Assembly: GCF_038502225.1 (NCBI RefSeq)
Contig: NW_027195522.1
Coordinates: 62,001-126,000 of the forward strand
Source of the DNA: Cherax quadricarinatus
Taxonomy: Eukaryota > Arthropoda > Malacostraca > Decapoda > Parastacidae
Direction of reading: 5' to 3'
DNA: 64,000 bases
Positions 35,666 through 48,256 of this stretch are shown one piece after another. The notes beneath the pieces were generated by a model that made no database searches, had not been told where the DNA came from, and saw nothing but the letters and a program-made list of their open reading frames with translations. Positions within the stretch are counted from its first letter, which is position 1, and each line of letters begins with the position of its first letter. The position numbers and the translations under genes were made by a program.

Positions 35666-36480
35666 CTGGACGGGTTTTTCTGTCATATTCCATTGCCTTG
35701 ACCAGTTTCCATGTCATATTCCATTGCCTTGACCAGTTTCCCTGTCATATTCCATCGGCCTGGACGGGTTTCCCAGTCCAGGGCGATGACAGAGAAACCA
35801 GTCCAGGGAAATGTAATATGACTAGGAAACCAATCCAGGGAGATGGAATATGACAGGGAAACCCGTCCAAGGAGAATGAATGTGACTGGGAAACCCGTTA
35901 AGTGAGATGGAATGTGACATGAAAGTTAAGGGAGAAGTAATATGATAGGAAAACCCGTCAAGGGCGATGTAATTTGACAGAGAAACCTGTCCCGGGCGAT
36001 GGAATATGACAGGGAAACCCGTCCAGGGCGATGGAATATGACAAAGAAACCCATCCAGGGCGTTGAAATATGAGAGAGAAACCTGTCCCGGACGATGGCA
36101 TATGACAGAGAAACCCGTCCAGGGCGATGGGATATGACAGGGAAACCCGTCCATGGAAATGGAATATGACAGGGAAACCCCTCCACAGAGATGGAATATG
36201 ACAGGGAAACCTGTCCAGGGAGATGGAATATGAGAAGGAAATCCGTCCACGGGGATGGAATGTGACAGGGGAAACCCTTACAGGGCAAGGGAATTTGGCA
36301 GAAACCGCCCAGGGAGAGGGAATATGACAGACAAACCTGTCCATTGAGATGGATTATGACATGGAAACCCTTCCATGGAAACGATACACGACAGGGAAAC
36401 GAGTCCATGGAAATCGAATATGAGTAGAAAACCAGTCCATGGAGATGGAATATGACAGAAACCCGTACAAAGTCCAAATA
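35666..36480 (-). repeat. 32-bp minisatellite, array in left arm
   Basis: Degenerate units with the core GGAATATGACAGGGAAACCC then GTCCAGGGNGAT. Mirrored at 58430-59400. Confidence 0.92.
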
Positions 36481-36489
36481 CCACTTGCT

Positions 36490-37465
36490 TTAGTCACTCT
36501 GAAAAGATATATTAAAAACATTATTTTTGTTCCTGTAACCACAAACTTCTGCTGAACACTCTAACACTACATTTTTAAACCTACCCCATACCTCTTCGAC
36601 CCCATTGCCTATGCTCTCATTAGCCCATCTATCCTCCAATAGCTGTTTATATCTTACCCTAACTGCCTCCTTTTTTAGTTTATAAACCTTCACCTCTCTC
36701 TTCCCTGATGCTTCTATTCTCCTTGTATCCCATCTACCTTTTACTCTCAGTGTAGCTACAACTAAAAAGTGATCTGATATATCTGTGGCCCCTCTATAAA
36801 CATGTACATCCTGAAGTCTACTCAACAGTCTTCTATCTACCAATACACAATCCAACAAACTACTGTCATTTCGCCCTACATCATATCTTGTATACTTATT
36901 TATCCTCTTTTTCTTAAAATGTGTATTACCTATAACTAAACCCCTTTCTATACAAAGTTCAATCAAAGGGCTCCCATTATCATTTACACCTGGCACCCCA
37001 AACTTACCTACCACACCCTCTCTAAAAGTTTCTCCTACTTTAGCATTCAGGTCCCCTACCACAATTACTCTCTCACTTGGTTCAAAGGTTCCTATACATT
37101 CACTTAACATCTCCCAAAATCTCTCTCTCTCCTCTACATTCCTCTCTTCTCCAGGTGCAAACACGCTTATTATGACCCATTTTTCGCATCCAACCTTTAC
37201 TTTAGTCCACATAATCCTTGAATTTACACATTCATATTCTCTTTTTCTCCTTCCATAACTGATCCTTCAACATTATTGCTACCCCTTCCTTAGCTCTAAC
37301 TCTCTCAGATACTCCAGATTTAAACCCGTTTATTTCTCCCCACCGAAACTCCCCTACCCCCCTCAGCTTTGTTTCGCTTAGGGCCAGGACATCCAACTTC
37401 TTTTCATTCATAACATCAACAATCATCTGTTTCTTGTCATCCGCACTACATCCACGCACATTCAA
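36490..37465 (-). pseudogene. LINE apurinic/apyrimidinic endonuclease domain, left arm
   Basis: The endonuclease would nick target DNA to prime reverse transcription. Read on the minus strand: MNVRGCSADDKK opening, A-L-S-E-T-K (catalytic Glu), I-S-V-F-A-P, V-G-D-L-N-A-K-V-G (metal and catalytic Asp/Asn) and T-D-I-S-D-H-F-L-V (catalytic Asp-His), then a basic linker. A frameshift around 37212-37240 splits it. The family is the one often annotated as craniofacial-development-protein-2-like in animals, which derives from RTE-type LINE endonucleases. The reading ends at 36490 where the array begins, so the linker to RT is cut. Confidence 0.8.
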
Positions 37466-37663
37466 GCATCCCAGTTTTATAAAAAAATTCTTCTCTTTTT
37501 TAGTAAATGTCTACAGGAGAAGGGGTTACTAGCCCATCACTCCCGGCATTTTAGTCGCCTCATACGACACGCATGGCTTACGGAGGAAAGATTATTTTCC
37601 ACTTTCCCATGGACAATAGAAGAAATAAAGTAGAACAAGAGCTGTTTAGAAAAAGGAGAAAAA

Positions 37664-37667
<4 letters not shown>

Positions 37668-37745
<78 letters not shown>
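37668..37745. repeat. (TA)n microsatellite in inverted LINE 5' UTR, left arm
   Basis: About 78 bp of TA with one TTTAT break near 37736. The counterpart is at 57151-57228. Confidence 0.95.
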
Positions 37746-37746
<1 letters not shown>

Positions 37747-37924
37747 GTGCGTGTCTGTGAAGTGTGACCAAAGTGTAAGTAGGAGTAGCAAGTTATCCCT
37801 GTTATCTAGCGTGTTTATGAGACACAAAAAGACACCAGCAATCCAACCATCATGTAAAACAGTTACAGGTTTCTGTTTCACAGTCATCTGGCAGGACGGT
37901 AGTACTTCCCTGGGTGGTTGCTGT

Positions 37925-40059
37925 CTACCAACCTACTACCTACAGGAAAGTGGGTGCGGGAGGGAAGAGGAGCGATTGGTGGAATGATGTAAAGAGAGTA
38001 GTAAGGGAGAAAAAGTTAGCATATGAGAAGTTTTTACAAAGTAGAAGTAATGCAAGGAGGGAAGAGTATATGGAGAAAAAGAGAGAGGTTAAGAGAGTGG
38101 TGAAGCAATGTAAAAAGAGAGCAAATGAGAGAGTGGGTGAGATGTTATCAACAAATTTTGTTGAAAATAAGAAAGTTTTGGAGTGAGATTAACAAGTTAA
38201 GGAAGCCTAGAGAACAAATGGATTTGTCAGTTAAAAATAGGAGAGGAGAGTTATTAAATGGAAAGTTAGAGGTATTGGGAAGATGGAGGGAATGTTTTGA
38301 GTAATTGTTAAATGTTGATGAAGATAGGGAAGCTGTGATTTCATGCATAGGGCAAGGAGGAATAACATCTTGTAGGAATGAGGAAGAGCCAGTTGTGAGT
38401 GTGGGGGAAATTCGTGAGGCAGTAGGTAAAATGTAAGGGGGTAAGGCAGCTGGGATTGATGGGATAAAGATAGAAATGTTAAAAGCAGGTGGGGATATAG
38501 TTTTGGAGTGGTTGGTGCAATTATTTAATAAATGTATGGAAGAGGGTAAGGTACCTAGGGATTGGCAGAGAGCATGCATAGTTCCTTTGTATAAAGGCAA
38601 AGGGGACAAAAAAGAGTGCAAAAATTATAGGGGGATAAGTCTGTTGAGTATACCTGGTAAAGTGTATGGTAGAGTTATTATTGAAAGAATTAAGAGTAAG
38701 ACTGAGAATAGGATAGCAGATGAACAAGGAGGCTTTAGGAAAAGTAGGGGGTGTGTGGACCAAATGTTTACAGTGAAACATATAAGTGAGCAGTATTTAG
38801 ATAAGGCTATAGAGGTTTTTGTGGCATTTATGGATTTGGAAAAGGCGTATGACAGGGTGGGTAGGGGGGCAATGTGGCAGATGTTGCAGGTGTATGGTGT
38901 AGGAGGTAGGTTACTGAAAGCAGTGAAGAGTTTTTACGATGATAGTGAGGCTCAAGTTAGAGTATGTAGGAAAGAGGGAGATTATTTCCCAGTAAAAGTA
39001 GGCCTTAGACAAGGATGTGTGATGTCACCATGGTTGTTTAATATATTTATAGATGGGGTTGTAAGAGAAGTAAATGCGAGGGTCTTGGCAAGAGGCGTGG
39101 AGTTAAAAGATAAAGAATCACACATAAAGTGGGAGTTGTCACAGTTGCTCTTTGCTGATGACACTGTGCTCTTAGGAGATTCTGAAGAGAAGTTGCAGAG
39201 GTTGGTGGATGAATTTGGTAGGGTATATAAAAGAAGAAAATTAAAAGTGAATACAGGAAACAGTAAGGTTATGAGGATAACAAAAAGATTAGGTGATGAA
39301 AGACTGGATATCAGATTGGAGGGAGAGAGTATGGAGGAGGTGAATGTATTCAGATATTTGGGAGTGGACGTGTCAGGGGATGGGTCTATGAAAGATGAGG
39401 TGAATCATAGAATTCATGAGGGGAAAAGGGTGAGCGGTGCACTTAGGAGTCTGTGGAGACAAAGAACTTTGTCCATTGAGGCAAAGAGAGGAATGTATGA
39501 GAGAATAGTTTTACCAACGCTCTTATATGGGTGTGAAGCATGGGTGATAAATGTTGCAACGAGGAGAAGGCTGGAGGCAGTGGAGATGTCATGTCTGAGG
39601 ACAATGTGTGGTGTGAATATAATGCAGAGAATTCGTAGTTTGGAAGTTAGGAGGATGTGCGGGATTACCAAAACTGTTGTCCAGGGGGCTGAGGAAGGGT
39701 TGTTGAGGTGGTTCGGACATGTAGAGAGAATTGAGCGAAACAGAATGACTTCAAGAGTGTATCAGTCTGTGGTGGAAGGAAGGCAGGGTAGGGGTCGGCC
39801 TAGGAAAGGCTGGAGGGAGGGGGTAAAGGAGGTTTTGTGTGCGATAGGAGTGAATGGAGACAAATGGTTTTTAATACTTGACGTGCTGTTGGAGTGTGAG
39901 CAAAGTAACATTTATGAAGGGGTTCAGGGAAACCGGCAGGCCGGACTTGAGTCCTGGAGATGGGAAGTACAGTGCCTGCACTATGAAGGAGGGGTGTTAA
40001 TGTTGCAGTTTAAAAACTGTAGTGTAAAGCACCCTTCTGGCAAGACAGTGATGGAGTGA
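37925..40059 (+). pseudogene. LINE reverse transcriptase, left arm
   Basis: RT motifs in order: VPLYKGKGDKKECKNYRGIS (fingers), F-M-D-L-E-K-A-Y-D-R-V (motif A Asp), G-L-R-Q-G-C-V-M-S-P (motif B), L-L-F-A-D-D-T-V (motif C catalytic FADD), F-R-Y-L-G-V-D (thumb), then a basic C-terminus with GRGRPRKGW. The frame 38476-40059 is open for 527 codons. Upstream it is broken by TAA 38302-38304 (shared with the right arm), TAA 38434-38436 (only here) and a frameshift near 38170-38185. Confidence 0.85.
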
Positions 40060-40493
40060 ATGATGGTGAAAGTTTTTCTTTTTCGGGCCACCCTGCCTTG
40101 GTGGGAATCGGCCAGTGTGATAATAAAAAAAATTATTATTTTTATTCAGGAAAAAAAATATAATTTAAGTGTACTGTTGGAAACAAATTATCTTTTTTTC
40201 GACTTCTAAAAGTCACTTAACGTTAATAAACTATAAATGAGTTATATTATTATTACATTTTATTAGGAGAAAGTTATTTTTCTTGTATTTTTTCTCTGCA
40301 AAGTTTTTTAGAATTTTGTCGAATTAAACTCCTGATAATTTCAGATTCAATGACTGTTCTTGCTTTTCTGCATTTTCTGAGACACATTTTTTTTTTGAAA
40401 TATTTATCTAATGCACCTTTCTCCTCGTCTGTTTCGGTCTTCTTTATCTTGTTTACATCTCTCTTCTTACTGCCACTTATATATTTTTTACCG

Positions 40494-41105
40494 ATGTGTT
40501 ATGCAGGGTTCTGCATGACATCGTAATGTACATATAGTGGAGAAGTGTGCCATAATACATAGTATGAATGTTATAATTGTAAAGAATAATTTTATAATTC
40601 ATGATGTGCATTTGGGAGTACTGTAAAGTAGGTTAAATTATAATTATAAAGAAATCCTGCTAGGGATTTATTTTCCAACTGTGTTTGGGTACGCTGGGTA
40701 AGCATGGCTTGGGCAGTCACGTGGAGTCAGCATGGTGTGGAGGCTGGCGTCGGAGATGCTGTGTATTTAAGCTAAGTTTGTAGTTGTGTACTTCTTTTGT
40801 TTAACCAACTCAAGCCATAGGCTCTTCTGTGGCTTACCTGTGTGCTCCCCTAAGCTCTGACATGGTCAGGGTGCTGTGGGATGAGTGAGGAAGTAAGAAA
40901 TGGGGTTTGTAGTAGAGTAGTGACGGCCTGACGTTGACTAGGCCTAGTGGTTATGGTGGCTGGACCTCCAGTCAGCTCTTTCTTGTGTACCCTCATTTGG
41001 GCATTTAGGATTAAGGTGTTGCTAGAGTGTGTATATAATGTTATGTTGAATAAATAGATATATTTTCCTAACCAAGATTTTTACCTAACCCTCTGTTAAC
41101 TAACC
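40494..41105 (+). mobile_element. Candidate LTR, left arm
   Basis: Begins TGTTATGCAGGG, has a TATTTAAG box near 40764 and GAATAAAT near 41049, and ends AACCCA followed by TGGAAGTAAC, which could be a primer-binding site. No target-site duplication or partner LTR is seen. 40136-40493 is AT-rich with no feature. Confidence 0.3.
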
Positions 41106-42180
41106 CATGGAAGTAACACATTCTGGTTTAGCGCTTTCTGTTTTGACTGGGATAGCCCTGGGTGGCCTGTTTATGCTTGAGATGTGTTTAACTTTTACCT
41201 TTGCCCTTAGACAAAGCTCAAGCCCCCAGCTATCCCACATTTCTGTGTAACAGATGTCTCTCTGTATTTTACTCATGTATACAGAAACCACAGGAGCCTA
41301 AAAAAAAAAAGATAAAAAAAGTATCCATCGCGGAACCGATAAAGAAAACCCGACACACTGTTGTTAGTGTCAGATGTCGGCTGCAACCGCCGCTCCTTCG
41401 GGCAACATCGCCGCTGCTTTCGGGGAAATTCGCCGACATATTATTTCCAAAGCCCCTTTTTTTACTTGACAAGCCGAGAGTAGATTATACTCTATCGCGG
41501 GGCCCCTATAAGTGCGGGGGCCCAGTTGGGAGCAATCGGTCCAATCGGCTTTAAGCCGGTCCTACATAATAACATCTTACACTTCGCCTTGAAGATGAAG
41601 TTAATACTTGAGACAATGATTCGTTGTTCTCTTTGTAAATAGTATATGTTAATAAAATAAACATCCTTTGTTTAAACAAGAAGAATATCCTTTAAAAAAC
41701 AACTGCCAAGTCGAAACGTTCATATTTAAACTTAAAAGACTACTCGAGGCTGTGGAACCTGTCTCAACCATACCATTGTTATTGCTATTGTATCAATTAT
41801 ACCATTGTTACTGAAGTGACCACTCCACTGGAGCCAGAGATAACTAGCAGTTTATGTCTCAATGATATAATGTCTTAATAACATAATATGACAAATTACA
41901 CAAAATTTATATGTTGAAAATAAGTGTAAAAATATACTTTTTAGAGTAACTAAAGCAAGTGGTATTGTGACTATGCATTGTGATATACAAATTTTGTTTG
42001 TTACTTGCATACTGACATGACTGCAGTTTTATATTAAAATGAAGCTTACATCTGTTTGCTCTATTAACTCGCATGCATTTCTTAAGCGCACAGTTTGATG
42101 ACTTTCCATACATGGGACCCACCATAATTATTCCCAGTTGAGCCCCGCACCTGCTAAGGCTGGCTCTGATGGACAGTTTT
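41106..42180. other. Non-satellite sequence shared by both arms
   Basis: Contains a GC-rich patch (41330-41440) and a second AATAAA region (41650-41665); no gene identified. The sequence ACTAAAGCAAGTGGTATT at 41949-41966 recurs inverted at the LINE left edge (36477-36494). The mirror is at 52741-53790. Confidence 0.55.
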
Positions 42181-43720
42181 CCCTGGCATTTTTGATCGTC
42201 CTGGACAGTTTCCCTGTCATTTTCCATCGCTTTGGTGTTTTTCCCTGTTGTTTTCCATCGCACTGGACGGGTTTTTGTTATAGTCCATCATTATGAACGA
42301 GTTTCTCTGTCCTATTCCGTCTTCCTGAACGGTTTTCCCCTGTCACTTTCTATCGCCTTGAATTGTTTCCAGTCATTCTCTGTCTTCTTGAACAGTTTTT
42401 TTTTGTCATATTCCATCGACCCTGACAGGTTTCCCTCATATTCCATCGACCCTGACAGGTTTCCCTCATATTCCATCGACCCTGACAGGTTTCCCTCATA
42501 TTCCATCGACCCTGACAGGTTTCCCTCATATTCCATCGACCCTGACAGGTTTCCCTCATATTCCATCGACCCTGACAGGTTTCCCTCATATTCCATCGAC
42601 CCTGACAGGTTTCCCTCATATTCCATCGACCCTGACAGGTTTCCCTCATATTCCATCGACCCTGACAGGTTTCCGTCATATTCCATCGACCCTGACAGGT
42701 TTCCGTCATATTCCGTCATGTTTTATCACCCTGAACGTTTTCCCCTGTTATTTCCCATCGTACTGGACATGTTTTCTGTCATTTTTCAGTCGTTATCGAC
42801 GGGTTTCCCTGTCAAATTCTATTGATCTTGATTGATTTCCCTGTTATTCTCCATTGCCCTGGATGGTTTCCCTGTCATTTTCCATCGCCCTGGACGGTTT
42901 TACATGTTATTTTTCATCGCCCTGTATATGTTTTTCTGTCACATCCATCGTTCTAAACGGATTTCCCTGTCATGTTCCATTGTTATGGACGGGTTTACTT
43001 GTCATATTCCACCGTCCTGGACTTGTTTCTATGTTATATTTCATCGTTCTAGACGGGGTTCCCTGTCATATTCCCCCTCCAGGGAGGGTTTTCCCCTGTC
43101 ATTTTCCCACCCCGTGTACAGGTTTACCTGTCATGTTCCATCTCTCTGGACGGATTTTCGTGTCATGTTCCATATCCATGGAGTAGTTTCCCTGTCATTT
43201 TCAATCGTCCATGACGGATTTCCTTTTCATTTTCCATCGCCCTGGAAGGGTTTCCCTGTCATTCCATCATTTTGGACGGGTTTCCCTGTCATATACCATG
43301 GTTTTGGACGGGGTTCCCTGTCATATACCATGATTTTGGACGGGTTTCCCTGTCATATACGATGGTTTTGGACGGGTTTCCCTGTCATATACCATGGTTT
43401 TGGACGGGATTCCCTGTCATATACCATGGTTTTGGAAGGGATTCCCTGTCATATACCATGGTTTTGGAAGGGATTCCCTGTCATATACCATGGTTTTGGA
43501 CGTGTTTCCCTGTCATATACCATGGATTTGGACGGGTTTCCCTGTCATATACCATGGATTTGGACGGGTTTCCCTGTCATATACCATGGTTTTGGACGGG
43601 ATTCCCTGTCATATACCATGGTTTTGGACGGGATTCCCTGTCATATACCATGGTTTTGGGCGGGTTTCTGTCATTTATCATGGTTTTGGACGGGTTTTCC
43701 CGTCATATACCGACAGGTAT
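42181..43720 (+). repeat. 32-bp minisatellite array with 30-bp subarray, left arm
   Basis: 42413-42712 holds about ten copies of a 30-bp form (TTCCCTCATATTCCATCGAC then CCTGACAGG plus T). 43270-43700 holds about 13 copies of a CCATGGTTTTGGACGGG form. The right arm has about three copies of the 30-bp form (52395-52495) and about 16 of the second (51300-51835). Confidence 0.93.
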
Positions 43721-46262
43721 CCCTTGTCATTATTCATCACTTCCGAGTCACTCGCCAATATTCACCACCTGACGGTATCCCCGTCATTATCAATCACACC
43801 GGACGGTCGTTGTCACCACTACCCCGGACGGTATCTCAACAGCATTCACTTCTGACGGCCCCAACATTATTTCACCACCCGATCGCATCTGTCTTCACTT
43901 CGCTGGATTCATTATCAACCATCTTCCAGAGCTAAAGCGTTGAACATCATCACCGCACGAGTAATCTCACACGTATCATTACACATTCATCATCAGGTAT
44001 CCAAACAGCTCACTTCGGAGCGGTATCTCGTCATTACCAATACCATGGAGGGTATCCGCCATTCACTGGCTTTATAGTTTCAAACACAGGCTCATCTCCT
44101 GATCTCAGCTTGTGCGACGCACAGCCGCCTCGACGGCTTCTTCTTTACCATCGCTTTCTGGATGTACCTCTCGCCTTATGTTTCTTTGTCATATTCCGCG
44201 AGAGACAGTGTCTCATCAATCCAGCATGGTTTCCCATTGCCTGCGACGGATCGCTTGAGTCATAATCCATACTTAACTTGTTTTCATATTAGCTTTCCGC
44301 TTTTTCATTTGTTTGTCATAGGTTCAAAACATTTTACATTTTAGCCCGAAGGGTTTCTTTGTCATACTTCATACACAGCAGTCACCCTGGAGTTTCAAAC
44401 ATTTTTCCATCGTTCATGGTTTCTCCGTTTCTATCGGCTGACTTTCTTAAATACACGCTTGACGGGAATGCTTCGTCATTCATCACGGCTGCCCGTTTTC
44501 ATCAGCCCACAGAACTTCATTTTCCATCGTCAGTTTTTTCTTCACGGAACCGTTTTCTCATCATTTTTCTTATGTAATGATGAGTTTTCCCGTCATTTTC
44601 ATTAGACAGATTTCACCCTCCTTGATGGTTTTCCCGCAATATTAATGTTTTCGTGTTTGCTTCCCGCGGAAGACGATATCGTGATTTCCTGCTCGAAATT
44701 GCTCCCTGTCACTTTCATCGCCTTAGACTGGTTTCCGTCATTTTCATCGATTTGTGACAGAGTTTCGTGTCATATTGCATCTTCCCTGACGGCTTTCCTG
44801 TTATATTCCATCGTTCCCAGAGGGTTTCTTTCACATATTCCATCTTCCTAACTGGTTTCATTGTTACAGCCCGCTGGACGGGTTTCCTTTTATATTCCAT
44901 CTCGCTTGACCGGTTTCCTTCCTCATGTTCCATCCCCGATCGTTTTCCCGTCATATTTCATTGCCCCGACAGCCTCTTCACATTCTTTCTCTCGACTGGA
45001 GCTGAAACAGGCATAGCGCCGTGAGCCTGACGTGTGCCAAATAGCTCATTTCCTTTCTGCGTTTATTTTCGTTATATTTCATGTTCCCGATTTAGCTAGT
45101 CAATATTTGTTTTCCCTGTCGAGTGATATCTCTGACGTTTCATATTCCAGCCCTCTTCGACAGCTGACGCAGCTTATTCGCCAGTCGCCGAGGAAGCTTC
45201 GTCAGTTGTTCACTACTGTGGAAATTGATGAGACACAGTAAATGGTATCAAAGATACTATTTTTATCAGCCACAGTAGCATATAGTAACTAGTCAATGCG
45301 TAAAATACCTGCTTGATACCCGCGTTTCATCGATTCATATACTTTCAATGAAATATATCAGAATTTCGGCAAAAACACAATATAAATATGCGACTGTATA
45401 TTAAATTTGTAATGAATAGCATAGTTATTGAAGGAGACTTATAATATTGAACCAATTACTAGTTCGCAACATGGTGTCATACAAACACCATGAAGATAAC
45501 AGAAGTTTACGATGTAATGACACACAGCATTTGTTCATGCTTTTAATGCTCGTCAGATGATCACTTCAATAGCTCTGCCTTATTTTAGAGAAGTAAGCCT
45601 AATAGTAACTCCTAGAGCGACGAAAATTGCGCACAGGCGACACATTCAAACAGAGGTCTACCCTTTGTCAATGACGTTACCTGGTTTCTTCGTTAGTTTA
45701 TAATTGGTTTTTGCCGTTTTATATTAAATATTACCTACATATAAATACCAGCCTTGGAGAATACAAGGTATTAATACTCAAATATATTCATTGACGTGTC
45801 ACATTAATGCAAGGTCCTTTCACACCAACACACCGAAGGGCATCTCAAGTACCCATCATTTCGACGCCCCATCACACCACCATCAGTATTCGTCACAGAA
45901 TCACTTAGGTTCTCTCATTAATTGTTTTGTTTTTTTTCGTCATAGCTTCCGCCTTCTCGACTGAAGCTTGTTATTTTTATGTCGTTTTGACGCGTATTTA
46001 CTTATTTCATCGTCTGATAGCTTGTCACATTTCGTTTCTATAGGTGCCGCGCAATGATACGAGATGACAGGTGTTCTTTCATTTTTCATCCAGTTACACA
46101 AAAACATTTCTTCAAAGTCATACGGATCAGCTCCATAACTTGATCCAGCTTCAGCATATTTCAGCCTTGACAGCCATCATGCTTTCAAACAGTTGGCGGT
46201 TCTCGTCATTTTTCATTTACCCGACGGATTTCTTGTCACATTTCATCATTTCGGAAATAGCC
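43721..46262 (+). repeat. Strongly decayed inner part of the left arm
   Basis: 43721-45235 and 45800-46262 are eroded 32-bp units still showing GGTTTCCNTGTCATATTCCAT fragments. 45236-45790 is the inverted counterpart of 48257-48975: shared landmarks include ACTGTATATTAAATTT (45392-45407) and CCTAGAGCGACGAAAA (45611-45626). No gene seen. Confidence 0.75.
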
Positions 46263-46551
46263 GAGGAAGAAAGAAAACACAGTCATGGAATGACAATGGT
46301 CACCTCTACTGTGTTCGCTCATGTAAATCATCCATCATTAATTTTCTAGAGGAAACATCACCGATTATATTTGTGATGTGACAAAAAGAAACAAAATTCT
46401 CCTTATGGGAAAGAGAATTTTGTTTCTTTTTGTCACATCACAAATATAATCGGTGATGTTTCCTCTAGAAAATTAATGATGGATGATTTACATGAGCGAA
46501 CACAGTAGAGGTGACCATTGTCATTCCATGACTGTGTTTTCTTTCTTCCTC
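46263..46551. repeat. Perfect palindrome, 139-bp arms, 11-nt spacer
   Basis: 46263-46401 is the exact reverse complement of 46413-46551, around CTTATGGGAAA (46402-46412). It lies about 1 kb from the centre of the inverted duplication. The left flank is decayed satellite; the right flank is unique sequence. Confidence 0.95.
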
Positions 46552-47060
46552 AGAAACACAATACTCGATGAAAAGAAACCTCACAAACTTCAAATACAAC
46601 GACTAATACATTCCAAGAAGTAAGGAATGGCATCAAGGCCAGGAGCTTGACACCAACTGCTAATAAAATGGTGACCAACAGAAAATTCGGTGTGCTGGAC
46701 AAACTAGAGTTGGAAAATAATATTATATACTTAAAACTAGGAAACACAGAACTATATGTGTCTCCTGGATCTTCTACATTGTGTTAACGTCTCCTCGCTG
46801 ATCATAACTCTTAACTCTGGAACAAGCACCGCACTTTCTCTTCACATTCTCTAATACGTTAACATGTTCGTAGAGGTGCGGGTTATATGCTGGTGCTGCT
46901 TACTCCATAATGGACATCACATCTCTTACATTGCCCGGAATAATTCGATTGAGATTCTGGAAGGTTGATCACTCTGTGTCTTTCTCTCTGTGGTTTGTGG
47001 CTGTGTCCCTGAGGTCTATGTTCTGAGTCCGCTAATCTTGCCTCTTCTTTAGTTTTCTTA
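46552..47060. other. Unique spacer to the right of the central palindrome
   Basis: No satellite and no supported gene. A 65-codon minus-strand frame (46550-46747) has no recognisable features. Confidence 0.5.
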
Positions 47061-48256
47061 ACTTCGTCCTTTCAAGGAAAGCAGTCCAATGCCATGGAAT
47101 ATGACAGGGAAAACCGTCCAGGGAGATGGAATGTGAGAGGGAAACCAACCCAGCGAGATGGAATATGACAGGGAAACCCGTCCACGGCGATGGAATATGA
47201 CAGAGAAACCCGTCCAGAGCGGAGGAATATGACAGAAAAACCCGCCAAAGGAGATGGAACATGACAGGGAAAAAACAGTGAGACGGAATATAAAAGGGAA
47301 ACCCGTCCAGGGAGATGTAATATGACAATGAAGCCAGTTATGGGAGATGGAATATGACAGAAAAACCCGTCCATGGCGATGTAATATGAGAGGGAAACCC
47401 TTCCAGGGCAACGGAATATGACAGAAACCCGTCCAAAGCGATGGAATATGAAAGGGAAACACGCCTAGGGATATGGAAAGTGACAAGGAAACCAGTCCAG
47501 GTCGATGGAAAATGGCAGGGAAACCCATCCAGGGAGATGAAATATGAAAGGAAAACCCGTCCAGGGCGATGGAATATGACAGGGAAACCGGTCTAGGGCG
47601 ATGGAATATGACAGGGAAACCCTTCCAGGGATATTGAAAATGACAACAAAACCCTTCCAGGTGATGGAATGTGACAAGGAAATCCGTCCAGGATAAATGA
47701 AAAAATGACAGGAACCCGCCAATGACGAAGGAAAATGACAAGGAAACCTGTCCAGGGCGAGTAAATATGAGAGAGAAACAAGTTCAGAGTTATGGATTAT
47801 GACAGAAAAACAGTCCATTGTGACGGAAAATGACAGTGAAAACCCACGAAGCTGGATGGAAAATGAAAAGAACACCTGTCATCTCTCATGCAATATGACA
47901 AAGAAACCTCTCTAGGGCAAAGGAATGTGACAGGGAAACACATCCAAGGCGATGGAGTAAAAGAGTAGAAATACGTCAAAGGCGACGTAAAATGACAAGA
48001 AAACCAGTCAAGGGAGATGGAATATGACAGAAAAACCTGTCCAGGGCGGTGGATAATGAGGGGAATACCCATTCCGGGTGGTTCATAATGACAGGAATAC
48101 CCATCCAAGGTGGTGGGTAATGATAGGGATACCCGTCAAGGGTGGTGGATAAAGACAGGGATACCCTTCCAGTGTGTTGGATAATGAAAGGGATACCCAT
48201 CCAACGTGGTGAATAATGACAGGGATACCCGTCCAGGGTGGTGGGTAATGACAGGT
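47061..48256 (-). repeat. 32-bp minisatellite array, right inner side
   Basis: Units GGAATATGACAGGGAAACCC then GTCCAGGG-type. Toward 48040-48256 they change to the GGATAATGACAGGGATACCC form. Confidence 0.92.

Larger units (their letters stand above)
36488..40135 (+). mobile_element. RTE-like LINE with 5' inversion (twin-primed), left arm
   Basis: The endonuclease half and 5' UTR lie on the minus strand (from about 37925 back to 36490). The RT half and 3' end lie on the plus strand (about 37925-40135), ending in a GGGCCACCCTGCCTTGGTGG tail and A-rich run. In intact elements both halves read in one direction. A 5' segment inverted next to a sense 3' segment is the known product of twin priming during LINE insertion. 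A (TA)n run (37668-37745) lies within the inverted 5' UTR. Confidence 0.8.
34750..43720 (+). repeat. Left outer arm of a giant inverted duplication
   Basis: Sequence order: 23-bp array, 32-bp array, internally inverted LINE, LTR-like segment, unique segment, 32-bp array with a 30-bp subarray. The reverse complement of the same order fills 51230-59893. Corresponding positions add to about 94,898 across most of the arm (for example RT stop 40059 with 54839, and 42232 with 52666). The LINE RT proteins differ at only about 20 of 375 residues by eye. Confidence 0.92.

Noticed and set aside
42232..43935. Repeat proteins with GFPVIFHRPGRVSLSYS-type translation
   Set aside because: Shadows of the 32-bp minisatellite, seen in many frames and both orientations.
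46071..46349. Small plus-strand ORFs entering the central palindrome
   Set aside because: They run from decayed satellite into a palindrome arm, with no family features.
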